Translations under genes and position numbers: made by a program | The notes under the pieces: model-generated | What the model saw: the letters and a program-made list of their open reading frames with translations, nothing else | Told to the model about the DNA's origin: nothing | Database searches by the model: none | Part shown: one piece after another, positions 1 through 5,969 of the stretch | Numbering within the stretch: the first letter of the stretch is position 1 | Layout of the letters: every line of letters starts with the position of its first letter | Source of the DNA: Flavihumibacter sp. | Lineage (GTDB): Bacteria > Bacteroidota > Bacteroidia > Chitinophagales > Chitinophagaceae | Reading direction: 5' to 3' | Length of the DNA stretch: 12,653 nt | NCBI GenBank assembly: GCA_025455285.1 | Contig: JALOMU010000003.1 | Coordinates: 1 to 12,653, forward strand

Positions 1-1
1 T

Positions 2-364
2 GGAACAGTTATTGGGACCAATACCAATGGTGTATTCAGCAATGTGCCTTATGGTTCTTACTGTATGGAAGTGCAAAACGATCCGGCATGTTACGATACA
101 TTGATTACACGTTGCATGACGGTTACGCAAATCGCTCCATCTGCAGGCGGTATAAATATCTCAAATCGTACGTGTAACGGATTTACAGCAAGGGTTGCAT
201 GGACTAATAACTTCAGTTCGCCAACTTATACGCTTCGCGATTCTGCAAACAATGTAGTAACAACCAATTCGACAGGTCAGTTTAGTAACATTCCTTATGG
301 TTCCTACTGTATTGGAATCAGGGATAATTGTTATGATACCACAATTACCCGTTGCTTTGAGGTT
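2..364 (+). repeat. Two copies of an 82-residue coding tandem repeat
   Basis: The blocks starting at about bases 2 and 248 encode matching segments: FSNVPYGSYC followed by CYDTLITRC, and FSNIPYGSYC followed by CYDTTITRC. PYGSYC begins at 47 in the first copy and 293 in the second, a spacing of exactly 246 bp (82 codons). The first copy is cut by the window edge, so more copies probably lie upstream. Repeat similarity decays after the second copy. Each unit carries conserved cysteines that could form intra-domain disulfides after export. Confidence 0.75.
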
Positions 365-1987
365 CGTCGTGTTTCACCAGGCATTTCCTTACTTGCGCAA
401 CCATCCTGTGTGTTTAACAAAACCAATATCAGGGTTACTGCATCGAATGGATTCGGACCTTATACTATCAATGTTTATACACCCGCGGATTCACTGGTAG
501 CAACAGCAACCAGCTGGAGTACCACCTTATGGGCAAATGGACTGGATATGTTACCGGGAGGTCAGCAGTACCGGGTAGAATTAACCGATAATTGCGGTAG
601 TGCTACTAGTGGTAATATTACTCCTGTGATGAGCACCTTCAACAGCGATCTGCAGGTAACCGCCAAATGTCCGTCTGGTGTAAACCAGAATGGCTCTTCT
701 GAGTTAACCGTAACCGTTAGTTCCAATCTTGGAGTGATTAGTCCGGTTATCATTCGGAAAGATGGCAATGTTGTGAATATGCCATATAATACCGGATCCG
801 TGGCTGTTTATAAATGGATGGATCTGGAACCAGCCACCTATGTAATTCAATACAATCTTCCGGGAAGCTGCAACAACAAAGGATATGATACCGTGGTGGT
901 GGGAGCATATCAATATCCCCAACTGGATAAATCAGCTTCCTACCAGTGTGATAACAATTCCTTCAGTGTTGGTGCCAATGTTACCGGTGGTGCTCCACCG
1001 TTCATGTACGAGATCATCGGAAGTGTTCCGGCTGCACCATCAATTGTAGCAGCACCTCAGGCAAGTCCGGTATTTAATATCAATAATGGCAGTAGCTATT
1101 CATTGGTTCGTTTGAGAGTAATTGACTTCTGTGGTAATGCAACGCTGAATGATGTCAGTGTTCTGCCATTGCAGAATATCGTTGTAACTGCGCAATCCGA
1201 TTGTTATTATACAGATGTTACCCTGTCTGTACCGGTTTTCCCCAATGCCAGTTATGAATGGTATCAGAAATTATCTGACACAGACAGTGTACTGGTAAGT
1301 ACAGATCGGGAGTACATGATTCCTTATCTGGAACCGGATGGAATTGGTGAATATGTATCAAAAGTTTCCGTGAATAACGGATGTTTGATCAGACTGAGCT
1401 ATTACAATGTAACCGGAAATTGTGGGGGCGTATTATCTGATAAGATCAAACTGAATGGAAAAACGATCCGAAAAGCACACCAGTTGACCTGGAATCATTT
1501 ACAAACAGGTGATATCGTTCGTTATCAGGTAGAGCGACTGCATTCTGTTACAAACGAATTCCAGGTAATAGGTGAAGTTAATGTTACAGGCAACCGCGCA
1601 GGAACTCAGTTTAGTTATACCGATGACCGGCTGACAGGGCCACTTCACCAATACCGGATTAAAGCCATTGATAAGAGCGGCAGAGTAAGCTATAGTAACC
1701 TGGTGAAATTAAAAACGGAAGCGTCAGCGGTACTTCCCATCCGGATCTATCCAAACCCGGTGAAAGATATGGTGAATATCTCATTCCAGGCAAATCAACC
1801 GGGACTGTATCAGTTAGATCTAATGAATGTTGCCGGCCAGGTATTGTACCAGACCCAAAAAGCGGTAGGTGGACCTGTAACCGTTACCCTGGAGCGAAAA
1901 CTATCCATGAAGCCAGGCGTTTACTTCCTGAAAGTCAGAAATACGGAGACCGGAGTGGAAACTATTGAGAAATTACTGTTCCAATAA
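2..1987 (+). CDS. Secreted repeat protein with T9SS type A C-terminal sorting domain (5' partial)
   Basis: The reading frame is open from base 2, so the N-terminus lies outside the window; 661 residues are visible. The last ~80 residues form a typical T9SS type A sorting domain: IYPNPV at codons 1745-1762, a beta-rich stretch, then PGVYFLKV and a C-terminal EKLLFQ. Such domains direct export across the outer membrane by the type IX system and are then removed or used for surface anchoring. Before it, roughly bases 1440-1735 look like a fibronectin III-like module (TWNH, YQVERL, YRIKAIDKSGRVSYSN). The N-terminal part holds two Cys-rich repeats sharing PYGSYC and ITRC, and the region between contains beta-rich, Cys-paired segments like Ig-fold adhesin modules. 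It is probably a large surface or secreted adhesin-like protein; the ligand is unknown. The sorting domain call is firm, the adhesin role is inference. Confidence 0.88.
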   Translation, partial: GTVIGTNTNGVFSNVPYGSYCMEVQNDPACYDTLITRCMTVTQIAPSAGGINISNRTCNGFTARVAWTNNFSSPTYTLRDSANNVVTTNSTGQFSNIPYGSYCIGIRDNCYDTTITRCFEVRRVSPGISLLAQPSCVFNKTNIRVTASNGFGPYTINVYTPADSLVATATSWSTTLWANGLDMLPGGQQYRVELTDNCGSATSGNITPVMSTFNSDLQVTAKCPSGVNQNGSSELTVTVSSNLGVISPVIIRKDGNVVNMPYNTGSVAVYKWMDLEPATYVIQYNLPGSCNNKGYDTVVVGAYQYPQLDKSASYQCDNNSFSVGANVTGGAPPFMYEIIGSVPAAPSIVAAPQASPVFNINNGSSYSLVRLRVIDFCGNATLNDVSVLPLQNIVVTAQSDCYYTDVTLSVPVFPNASYEWYQKLSDTDSVLVSTDREYMIPYLEPDGIGEYVSKVSVNNGCLIRLSYYNVTGNCGGVLSDKIKLNGKTIRKAHQLTWNHLQTGDIVRYQVERLHSVTNEFQVIGEVNVTGNRAGTQFSYTDDRLTGPLHQYRIKAIDKSGRVSYSNLVKLKTEASAVLPIRIYPNPVKDMVNISFQANQPGLYQLDLMNVAGQVLYQTQKAVGGPVTVTLERKLSMKPGVYFLKVRNTETGVETIEKLLFQ

Positions 1988-1991
1988 TTTG

Positions 1992-2033
1992 ACTGCAGCA
2001 TATAAGTAATTATTTTTACTAATATGCTGCAGT
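1992..2033. other. 18-bp imperfect hairpin covering the start codon of the next gene
   Basis: The left arm 1992-2009 and right arm 2016-2033 are complementary at 17 of 18 positions, with one A-A mismatch (2004/2021) and a 6-nt AT-rich loop. The outer 12 bp (ACTGCAGCATAT / ATATGCTGCAGT) match perfectly. The structure starts 5 bp after the stop codon of the T9SS gene and its right arm contains the ATG at 2024. No T-run follows the right arm on the plus strand, so it is not a canonical intrinsic terminator. It may end the upstream mRNA, stabilise its 3' end, or hide the downstream start codon. The structure is visible directly; its role is inference. Confidence 0.6.
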
Positions 2034-2905
2034 TATTCCCTAAAAACACTGGCCTGGTGCTGGTTGTCTTTTTACTTTCCTGTACCAAATCGGGTGAATC
2101 TGATGTTATTCAACCGCTGTTTAAAGAATCTGTAGGTACGCTATTGCCAGGAAATTTTCCGGGAGAAGTATCCGGTATTGCAGATAGTTATGCACAGCCT
2201 GGTTCGATCTGGATGATTCAGGACAGCCAAAATGGCAATGAGTTGCTTCGGGTAAATCATTCCGGAGAATTACAGGAAGAAGTAGCGCTGCCTGGATCCG
2301 AAAACCGTGATTGGGAAGACCTGGCTATTGGAACTGGACCAGATCCGGCACTAAAGTATCTATACATTGCTGAAACCGGCGACAATGCGAACCAGTATTC
2401 GGAATATGCCATTTACCGGATAGAAGAACCCGGAGCAGGAGTTACAACCGTGCAGAATCTGGTAAAAATCCGGTTTGTATATGAAGATGGAGTTTCTCAC
2501 AATACAGAGGCCATCCTGGTTGAGCCTGCAACAAAAGATATTATTTTGGTAACCAAAGAAAAGCCTGCAACGATTTTTGTACTGCGTTTTCCTTATAAAA
2601 CAAATGAACTGAATACAGCTGTACTCGCTGGTTCAACTAAACTGGAAAGAGTAACCGGGGCAGCTATTGGAGGAGATGGTAAAGAACTGTTGCTCAGGAC
2701 CTATACAGGAATCTTTTACTGGAAAAGGAATAATGGTGAATCTGCAGAAGTGGCGTTACAACGGGAAGCTGTTTCGATACCACCAGCACTCGAGCCTCAG
2801 GGAGAAGCCATCGCGTTTAAAACAGACCTCAAGGGTTTTTATACACTAAGTGAAAATGGAGGATTGCCGCTTACACTCCGACTTAATTATTACGCACGGA
2901 ATTAA
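2024..2905 (+). CDS. Putative beta-propeller lipoprotein, function unknown
   Basis: A 293-residue protein with a lipoprotein signal: a hydrophobic segment at residues 9-19 and lipobox LLSC with Cys20 as the lipidation site, so it should be membrane-anchored outside the cytoplasm. The mature part is beta-rich, with recurrent segments such as NRDWEDLAIG (94-103), YIAETGDN (114-121), NTEAILVEP (160-168) and GEAIAF (260-265). This pattern resembles NHL/WD-type or esterase-like phytase propellers, whose blades present acidic residues. I cannot assign a substrate. ATG 2024 is the only good start that retains the whole signal peptide, yet it lies inside a hairpin and has no obvious ribosome site. 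The 36-bp gap to the T9SS gene permits co-transcription. Its 3' end overlaps the convergent ytxJ-like gene by 23 bp. Confidence 0.8.
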   Translation: MLQLFPKNTGLVLVVFLLSCTKSGESDVIQPLFKESVGTLLPGNFPGEVSGIADSYAQPGSIWMIQDSQNGNELLRVNHSGELQEEVALPGSENRDWEDLAIGTGPDPALKYLYIAETGDNANQYSEYAIYRIEEPGAGVTTVQNLVKIRFVYEDGVSHNTEAILVEPATKDIILVTKEKPATIFVLRFPYKTNELNTAVLAGSTKLERVTGAAIGGDGKELLLRTYTGIFYWKRNNGESAEVALQREAVSIPPALEPQGEAIAFKTDLKGFYTLSENGGLPLTLRLNYYARN

Positions 2906-3227
2906 CTGCTTCTTCGAGTTCAGCCATGGAAATACCCATATGACTCGCAGTATAAACAATTGATTCATTCCGGATCAGGAGTATCTGTGGAGATTCGTGT
3001 TCAATACCAAACTCATTGGCTACCGCATTAGAAACAGGACGAAATTGAATCAGATCCAAAAAGTGAAAATCAACTCCTTCCGGTGGAGTTGATTTTTCTA
3101 ACCTGTTTTTTGCCATAGCACTTATGGAACAGCGCGTGCTATGCTTAAAAATTACCTGTGGTTTATGGTGTGATGCCTTCCGGATAACTTCAATTTGTTC
3201 CAGGCTGGAGAGCGTATTCCAATTCAT
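2883..3227 (-). CDS. ytxJ: YtxJ-family thioredoxin-like (monothiol bacilliredoxin-type) protein
   Basis: A 114-residue cytoplasmic protein, full length for the YtxJ (DUF2847) family. Visible hallmarks are VIFKHSTRCSIS around residues 25-36, with a single active-site-like Cys33, and the SPQ segment with a probable cis-Pro at residue 80, as in thioredoxin folds. Ser at 35-36 instead of a second Cys makes it monothiol. In Firmicutes YtxJ is linked to bacillithiol redox chemistry, and many Bacteroidota carry relatives. A role in removing thiol adducts from proteins is inferred from the family, not shown here. ATG 3227 lies 16 bp downstream of the stop of a tiny lipoprotein gene on the same strand, so the two probably share an mRNA. 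The 3' end overlaps the convergent lipoprotein gene by 23 bp. Confidence 0.85.
   Translation of the reverse strand: MNWNTLSSLEQIEVIRKASHHKPQVIFKHSTRCSISAMAKNRLEKSTPPEGVDFHFLDLIQFRPVSNAVANEFGIEHESPQILLIRNESIVYTASHMGISMAELEEAVNSVRNN
3066..3096 (+). terminator. Bidirectional terminator-like hairpin inside the ytxJ-like gene
   Basis: AAAATCAACTCC (3066-3077) and GGAGTTGATTTT (3085-3096) form a perfect 12-bp stem around a 7-nt loop. On the plus strand the stem ends in a T-run and a second run (TTTTTT) follows near 3106. On the minus strand the hairpin is followed by TTTTCACTTTTT. It lies about 160 bp beyond the stop of the plus-strand lipoprotein gene and could end its transcript. It also sits at codons 44-55 of the minus-strand ytxJ-like gene, where active translation would have to prevent premature termination. 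The structure is certain, the function is inferred. Confidence 0.5.
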
Positions 3228-3243
3228 AGTTAACAGCTATTAT

Positions 3244-3357
3244 TTAGTAACCAACCATACCGGCAGACATCTTACACCCCCCTCTAGAGGTAGTACAAGA
3301 GCTGAAACCCACAGCAAGTAAACTTGCCAATCCAATTACTATCAATAGTTTTTTCAT
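3244..3357 (-). CDS. 37-residue small lipoprotein, function unknown
   Basis: This short ORF starts MKKLLIVIGLASLL, a textbook lipoprotein signal (two Lys, then a hydrophobic core), and reaches the lipobox FSSC with Cys21. The mature chain would be only CTTSRGGCKMSAGMVGY, 17 residues, with a second Cys at residue 28. It ends with TAA at 3246-3244, 16 bp before the ATG of the YtxJ-like gene, so the pair looks like a two-gene operon. The spacing, clean signal peptide and in-frame stop argue for a real gene. I do not recognise a characterised family. The thiol-bearing mature peptide next to a thiol-redox protein is suggestive but proves nothing. A periplasm-facing or outer-membrane location is expected from lipidation. 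Confidence 0.72.
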   Translation of the reverse strand: MKKLLIVIGLASLLAVGFSSCTTSRGGCKMSAGMVGY

Positions 3358-3494
3358 GTTTTCCAGATTTATTGATACTCTCTTGCAAATTACATACCTA
3401 AGTCCAATTAACCATTGAAAAGAGATGGATACATATAATTTATTAATAATTTATGGTATGGTTAACAGGAGCTGATTGGGTAAACTGTCAATAA
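3358..3494. other. Intergenic region between divergent transcripts
   Basis: This 137-bp AT-rich gap separates the small lipoprotein/ytxJ pair (minus) from the exonuclease (plus). TTAACCAT (3408-3415) and ATGGTTAA (3458-3465) form an inverted pair 42 bp apart. On the minus strand TAATTTG (3392-3386) resembles the Bacteroidota -7 box with one base missing and would place a start site about 25 bp before the lipoprotein ATG. No well-placed -33 TTG goes with it, so this minus-strand promoter is only tentative. Confidence 0.4.
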
Positions 3495-3505
3495 GTGTAC
3501 ATTTG
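3476..3505 (+). promoter_or_regulatory. Bacteroidota-type promoter for the exonuclease gene
   Basis: TACATTTG at 3498-3505 matches the TAnnTTTG -7 consensus exactly. A TTG at 3476-3478 lies 19 bp upstream of it, at the expected -33 distance. With the usual geometry, transcription should start around 3509-3510, at or next to the A of the ATG at 3510. The mRNA would then have essentially no 5' leader. Confidence 0.7.
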
Positions 3506-3509
3506 CGCC

Positions 3510-4280
3510 ATGCCATTACAATTACAACGACCAATAGCATTTATTGACCTTGAGACAACCGGCACCAACCTAGGGACCGACAGAATTGTGGAGATAGCGA
3601 TCGTAAGAATCGGAAAGGACAACAGCAGAACAAATAAAAGGAAGTTAATTAACCCGGAAATGCCGATACCGGTTGGTGCTTCTGATATACATGGCATCAC
3701 AGATGAAATGGTCAAAGACGCTCCGACTTTTCGCCAAATTGCCAATGAATTGAAGCAATTCATGGAGAATTGTGATCTGGCCGGATACAATTCCAATCGT
3801 TTCGATATTCCGCTGCTGGTGGAAGAGTTTTTACGTGCAGGTCTTGAGTTTGAAGTTGGTTCCCGCAGATTACTGGATGTTCAGAAGATCTTTCACCTGA
3901 TGGAACAGCGGACACTGAGCGCAGCATATAAATTCTATTGTAATAAGACACTGGATGGGGCGCATAGCGCAGAAGTGGATGCAACAGCAACCTGGGAAGT
4001 TCTGGAGGCGCAATTGATCCGGTATCCGCAATTGGGTGATACAGTTGAATCCGTTATTAAATTCATTGGAGAGGAACAAATCGTTGATTTCGCCCGTCGC
4101 TTTATATTGGTAAATGGAGTGGAAGTATTCAATTTTGGCAAACATAAAGGACGCCCTGTTGCTGATGTCTTAAAATCAGAGCCACAGTATTACGACTGGA
4201 TGATGAAGGGCGATTTTCCGCTTCATACCAAACAAAAATTGACTGAAATTTTAAACAGGACCCTCCTGAAGAAGCCTTAA
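3510..4280 (+). CDS. DnaQ-like DEDDh 3'-5' exonuclease with ExoX-like C-terminal domain
   Basis: A 256-residue protein. The exonuclease fold spans about residues 8-170 and all acidic motifs are present: DLETTG with Asp13 and Glu15, the NSNRFDIPLL segment with Asp99, and HSAEVD with His152 and Asp157. It should bind two metal ions and remove nucleotides from 3' ends. The C-terminal part (about 205-250) contains FNFGKHKGRPV and YYDWMMKGDFP, typical of the small module found at the end of ExoX-like and DUF3820 proteins, possibly a nucleic-acid contact. It is therefore more likely a stand-alone repair or processing nuclease than the epsilon subunit of Pol III. I chose ATG 3510 because the in-frame GTG at 3495 lies upstream of and partly within the promoter. 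The next gene begins 23 bp downstream, so a shared transcript is possible. Confidence 0.88.
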   Translation: MPLQLQRPIAFIDLETTGTNLGTDRIVEIAIVRIGKDNSRTNKRKLINPEMPIPVGASDIHGITDEMVKDAPTFRQIANELKQFMENCDLAGYNSNRFDIPLLVEEFLRAGLEFEVGSRRLLDVQKIFHLMEQRTLSAAYKFYCNKTLDGAHSAEVDATATWEVLEAQLIRYPQLGDTVESVIKFIGEEQIVDFARRFILVNGVEVFNFGKHKGRPVADVLKSEPQYYDWMMKGDFPLHTKQKLTEILNRTLLKKP

Positions 4281-4286
4281 TTCAAG

Positions 4287-4294
4287 TAATTTCG
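4287..4294 (+). promoter_or_regulatory. Possible -7 promoter box before the GT2 gene
   Basis: TAATTTCG matches TAnnTTTG at seven of eight positions and sits 10 bp ahead of the TTG start at 4304. It may provide a separate promoter for the glycosyltransferase within the plus-strand cluster. No -33 element stands out. Confidence 0.35.
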
Positions 4295-4303
4295 CATCCG
4301 TTT

Positions 4304-5065
4304 TTGGAAAAGATAGTCATAATACCCACGTATAACGAGAAGGAAAATATTTCTTCTATCCTGCAGGCTATATTCGGGCTGCAGCAGGATTTTCATGTAT
4401 TGGTAATTGATGATGGGTCACCGGACGGTACGGCACAGATTGTTCAGGGTTTACAGCAGCAGTATACGGGACAGTTATTCCTTGAACAGCGTACCGGTAA
4501 ACTTGGATTGGGAACAGCTTATATTCATGGCTTTAAATGGTCGCTTGCCAAAGGCTATAGGTATATATTCGAAATGGATGCAGATTTCTCCCATAATCCC
4601 AAAGACCTTCAGCGGCTTTACCTTGCCTGTTCAGAAGGAGGGGCCGATCTGGCAATAGGCTCAAGGTGGGTAAAAGGCGGTGGTACGGTAAACTGGCCCT
4701 GGGATCGGATTTTTTTATCAAAAGGAGGAAGCTGGTATACGCGCATTATAACCTGGATGCCCGTAAAAGACACAACCGCAGGCTTTGTCTGTTATAAAAA
4801 GGAAGTACTGGAAGCCATCAATCTGGATGAAATTCGATTTCTCGGTTATGCATTTCAGATAGAAATGAAATTTGCCGCCTGGAAACTGGGATTTAAGATA
4901 AAAGAGGTTCCCATCATATTTGAGGACCGCCAGTATGGTGTTTCAAAAATGCACAAAGGTATCGTAAAGGAAGGTGTACTTGGGGTGCTGAAACTTCGCT
5001 GGGAGAGTCTGTTCAAAGACTACCATAACCGGATGAAAAATAATGAAGAAGAAGTTGCTGCATGA
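4304..5065 (+). CDS. Polyprenol monophosphomannose synthase-type glycosyltransferase (GT2)
   Basis: A 253-residue soluble GT-A enzyme close in pattern to dolichyl-phosphate mannose synthase (DPM1). Seen: IIPTYNEKENI near the N-terminus, DDGSPDG at residues 36-42, GLGTAYIHGF at 68-77, the metal-binding DADFSH at 92-97, AIGSRWVKGG at 117-126 and FEDRQYGVSKM at 206-216. The family moves a sugar, usually mannose from GDP-mannose, onto a polyprenyl phosphate at the inner face of the membrane, giving a donor for glycan or lipid modification. There is no C-terminal membrane domain, as in the soluble class. The start is a TTG; no in-frame ATG precedes the conserved beta strand, and starting here leaves only three residues before it. 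The stop overlaps the next ATG as ATGA, which implies translational coupling. The exact sugar is not proven. Confidence 0.88.
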   Translation: MEKIVIIPTYNEKENISSILQAIFGLQQDFHVLVIDDGSPDGTAQIVQGLQQQYTGQLFLEQRTGKLGLGTAYIHGFKWSLAKGYRYIFEMDADFSHNPKDLQRLYLACSEGGADLAIGSRWVKGGGTVNWPWDRIFLSKGGSWYTRIITWMPVKDTTAGFVCYKKEVLEAINLDEIRFLGYAFQIEMKFAAWKLGFKIKEVPIIFEDRQYGVSKMHKGIVKEGVLGVLKLRWESLFKDYHNRMKNNEEEVAA

Positions 5066-5931
5066 AAACTGCTTTTATTCGGTTGCATATCGCCGTTATA
5101 CTGGCAGGTTTTACAGGCGTTCTGGGCAGATTAATTACACTGAATGAGGCCCTTATCGTATTCTACAGGCTGCTATTAAGTGCACTTGCACTATGGCTTA
5201 TTGCCGCATTCCGGAAGACCATCAAAAAAATTCCATTATCTCAACTGGCTGCCATCTTTGGAGTCGGTTTCATAGCTGCCATACATTGGGTAACATTTTA
5301 TGGAGCGATAAAATATTCCAATGTATCGGTTACGCTGGTATGTTTTTCCTCTATTGGATTTTTTACTGCGCTGGTAGAACCTTTAATGCTGAGGAAAAAA
5401 CCGGTCTGGCAGGAGCTGGCATTGGGCTTATTGGTTATTCTTGGCATATTTATCATTTTTCAATTTGATACCCGCTATCAAACCGGTATTATTATTGGTG
5501 TAATATCAGCCTTTCTGGGGGCCATCTTTCCTGTGTTGAACAGAATCCTGTTGAAGAAGGTTACGGTAGAAACACTGGTAACCTATGAGCTCACTGGAGG
5601 ATTACTTACATTAAGTTGTATAATGCCTGTTTATCTTTATTTTTTTCCAGCAAATGTACTTATCCCAAGTTGGTCTGATTGGGGTTGGTTGCTCGTTTTA
5701 TCACTGATTTGTACTGTATGGGCATTTTATTTATCAGCTTACGCACTTCAACATATTTCCGCTTTTACGGTAAATCTTACTTATAACCTGGAGCCGGTTT
5801 ATGGTATATTACTGGCTTTTTTTATATTCCAGGAAAATGCAGCACTTGGGTTACATTTTTATGTTGGGCTGCTTATTATCATATCTGCCGTTTTACTGCA
5901 GTTGTTTCGTGTCTGGAAAGCACATCGATAA
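5062..5931 (+). CDS. EamA/DMT-family membrane transporter
   Basis: A 289-residue, strongly hydrophobic protein with about ten predicted membrane segments in two EamA repeats (roughly residues 5-130 and 140-283). The second repeat ends in the family-typical NLEPVYGILLAFFIFQE. Members export or exchange small metabolites such as amino acids, sugars or nucleotide derivatives; the sequence does not reveal the substrate. The ATG overlaps the stop of the GT2 gene by 4 bp, so both should be made together. A link such as supply of a substrate for polyprenol glycosylation is possible but is inference only; DMT transporters sit beside many unrelated genes. Confidence 0.88.
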   Translation: MKTAFIRLHIAVILAGFTGVLGRLITLNEALIVFYRLLLSALALWLIAAFRKTIKKIPLSQLAAIFGVGFIAAIHWVTFYGAIKYSNVSVTLVCFSSIGFFTALVEPLMLRKKPVWQELALGLLVILGIFIIFQFDTRYQTGIIIGVISAFLGAIFPVLNRILLKKVTVETLVTYELTGGLLTLSCIMPVYLYFFPANVLIPSWSDWGWLLVLSLICTVWAFYLSAYALQHISAFTVNLTYNLEPVYGILLAFFIFQENAALGLHFYVGLLIIISAVLLQLFRVWKAHR

Positions 5932-5942
5932 ACCGGATTCCT

Positions 5943-5950
5943 TAATTTTA
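5943..5950 (+). promoter_or_regulatory. Possible -7 promoter box before the S9 peptidase gene
   Basis: TAATTTTA matches TAnnTTTG at seven of eight positions, 20 bp before the ATG at 5970 in a 38-bp gap. No good -33 TTG is seen, so this may be an internal, weak promoter, or the gene may be read through from upstream. Confidence 0.3.
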
Positions 5951-5969
5951 GCTACTAAACAGTACACAC

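Noticed and set aside
3408..3465. TTAACCAT and ATGGTTAA inverted pair in the divergent intergenic region
   Set aside because: The 8-bp arms are 42 bp apart in AT-rich DNA. An operator is possible, but chance is an adequate explanation, so it is only noted within the intergenic entry.
3495..3509. GTG start that would extend the exonuclease by five residues
   Set aside because: It lies upstream of and partly within the promoter -7 box, and the ATG at 3510 gives a normal family N-terminus.
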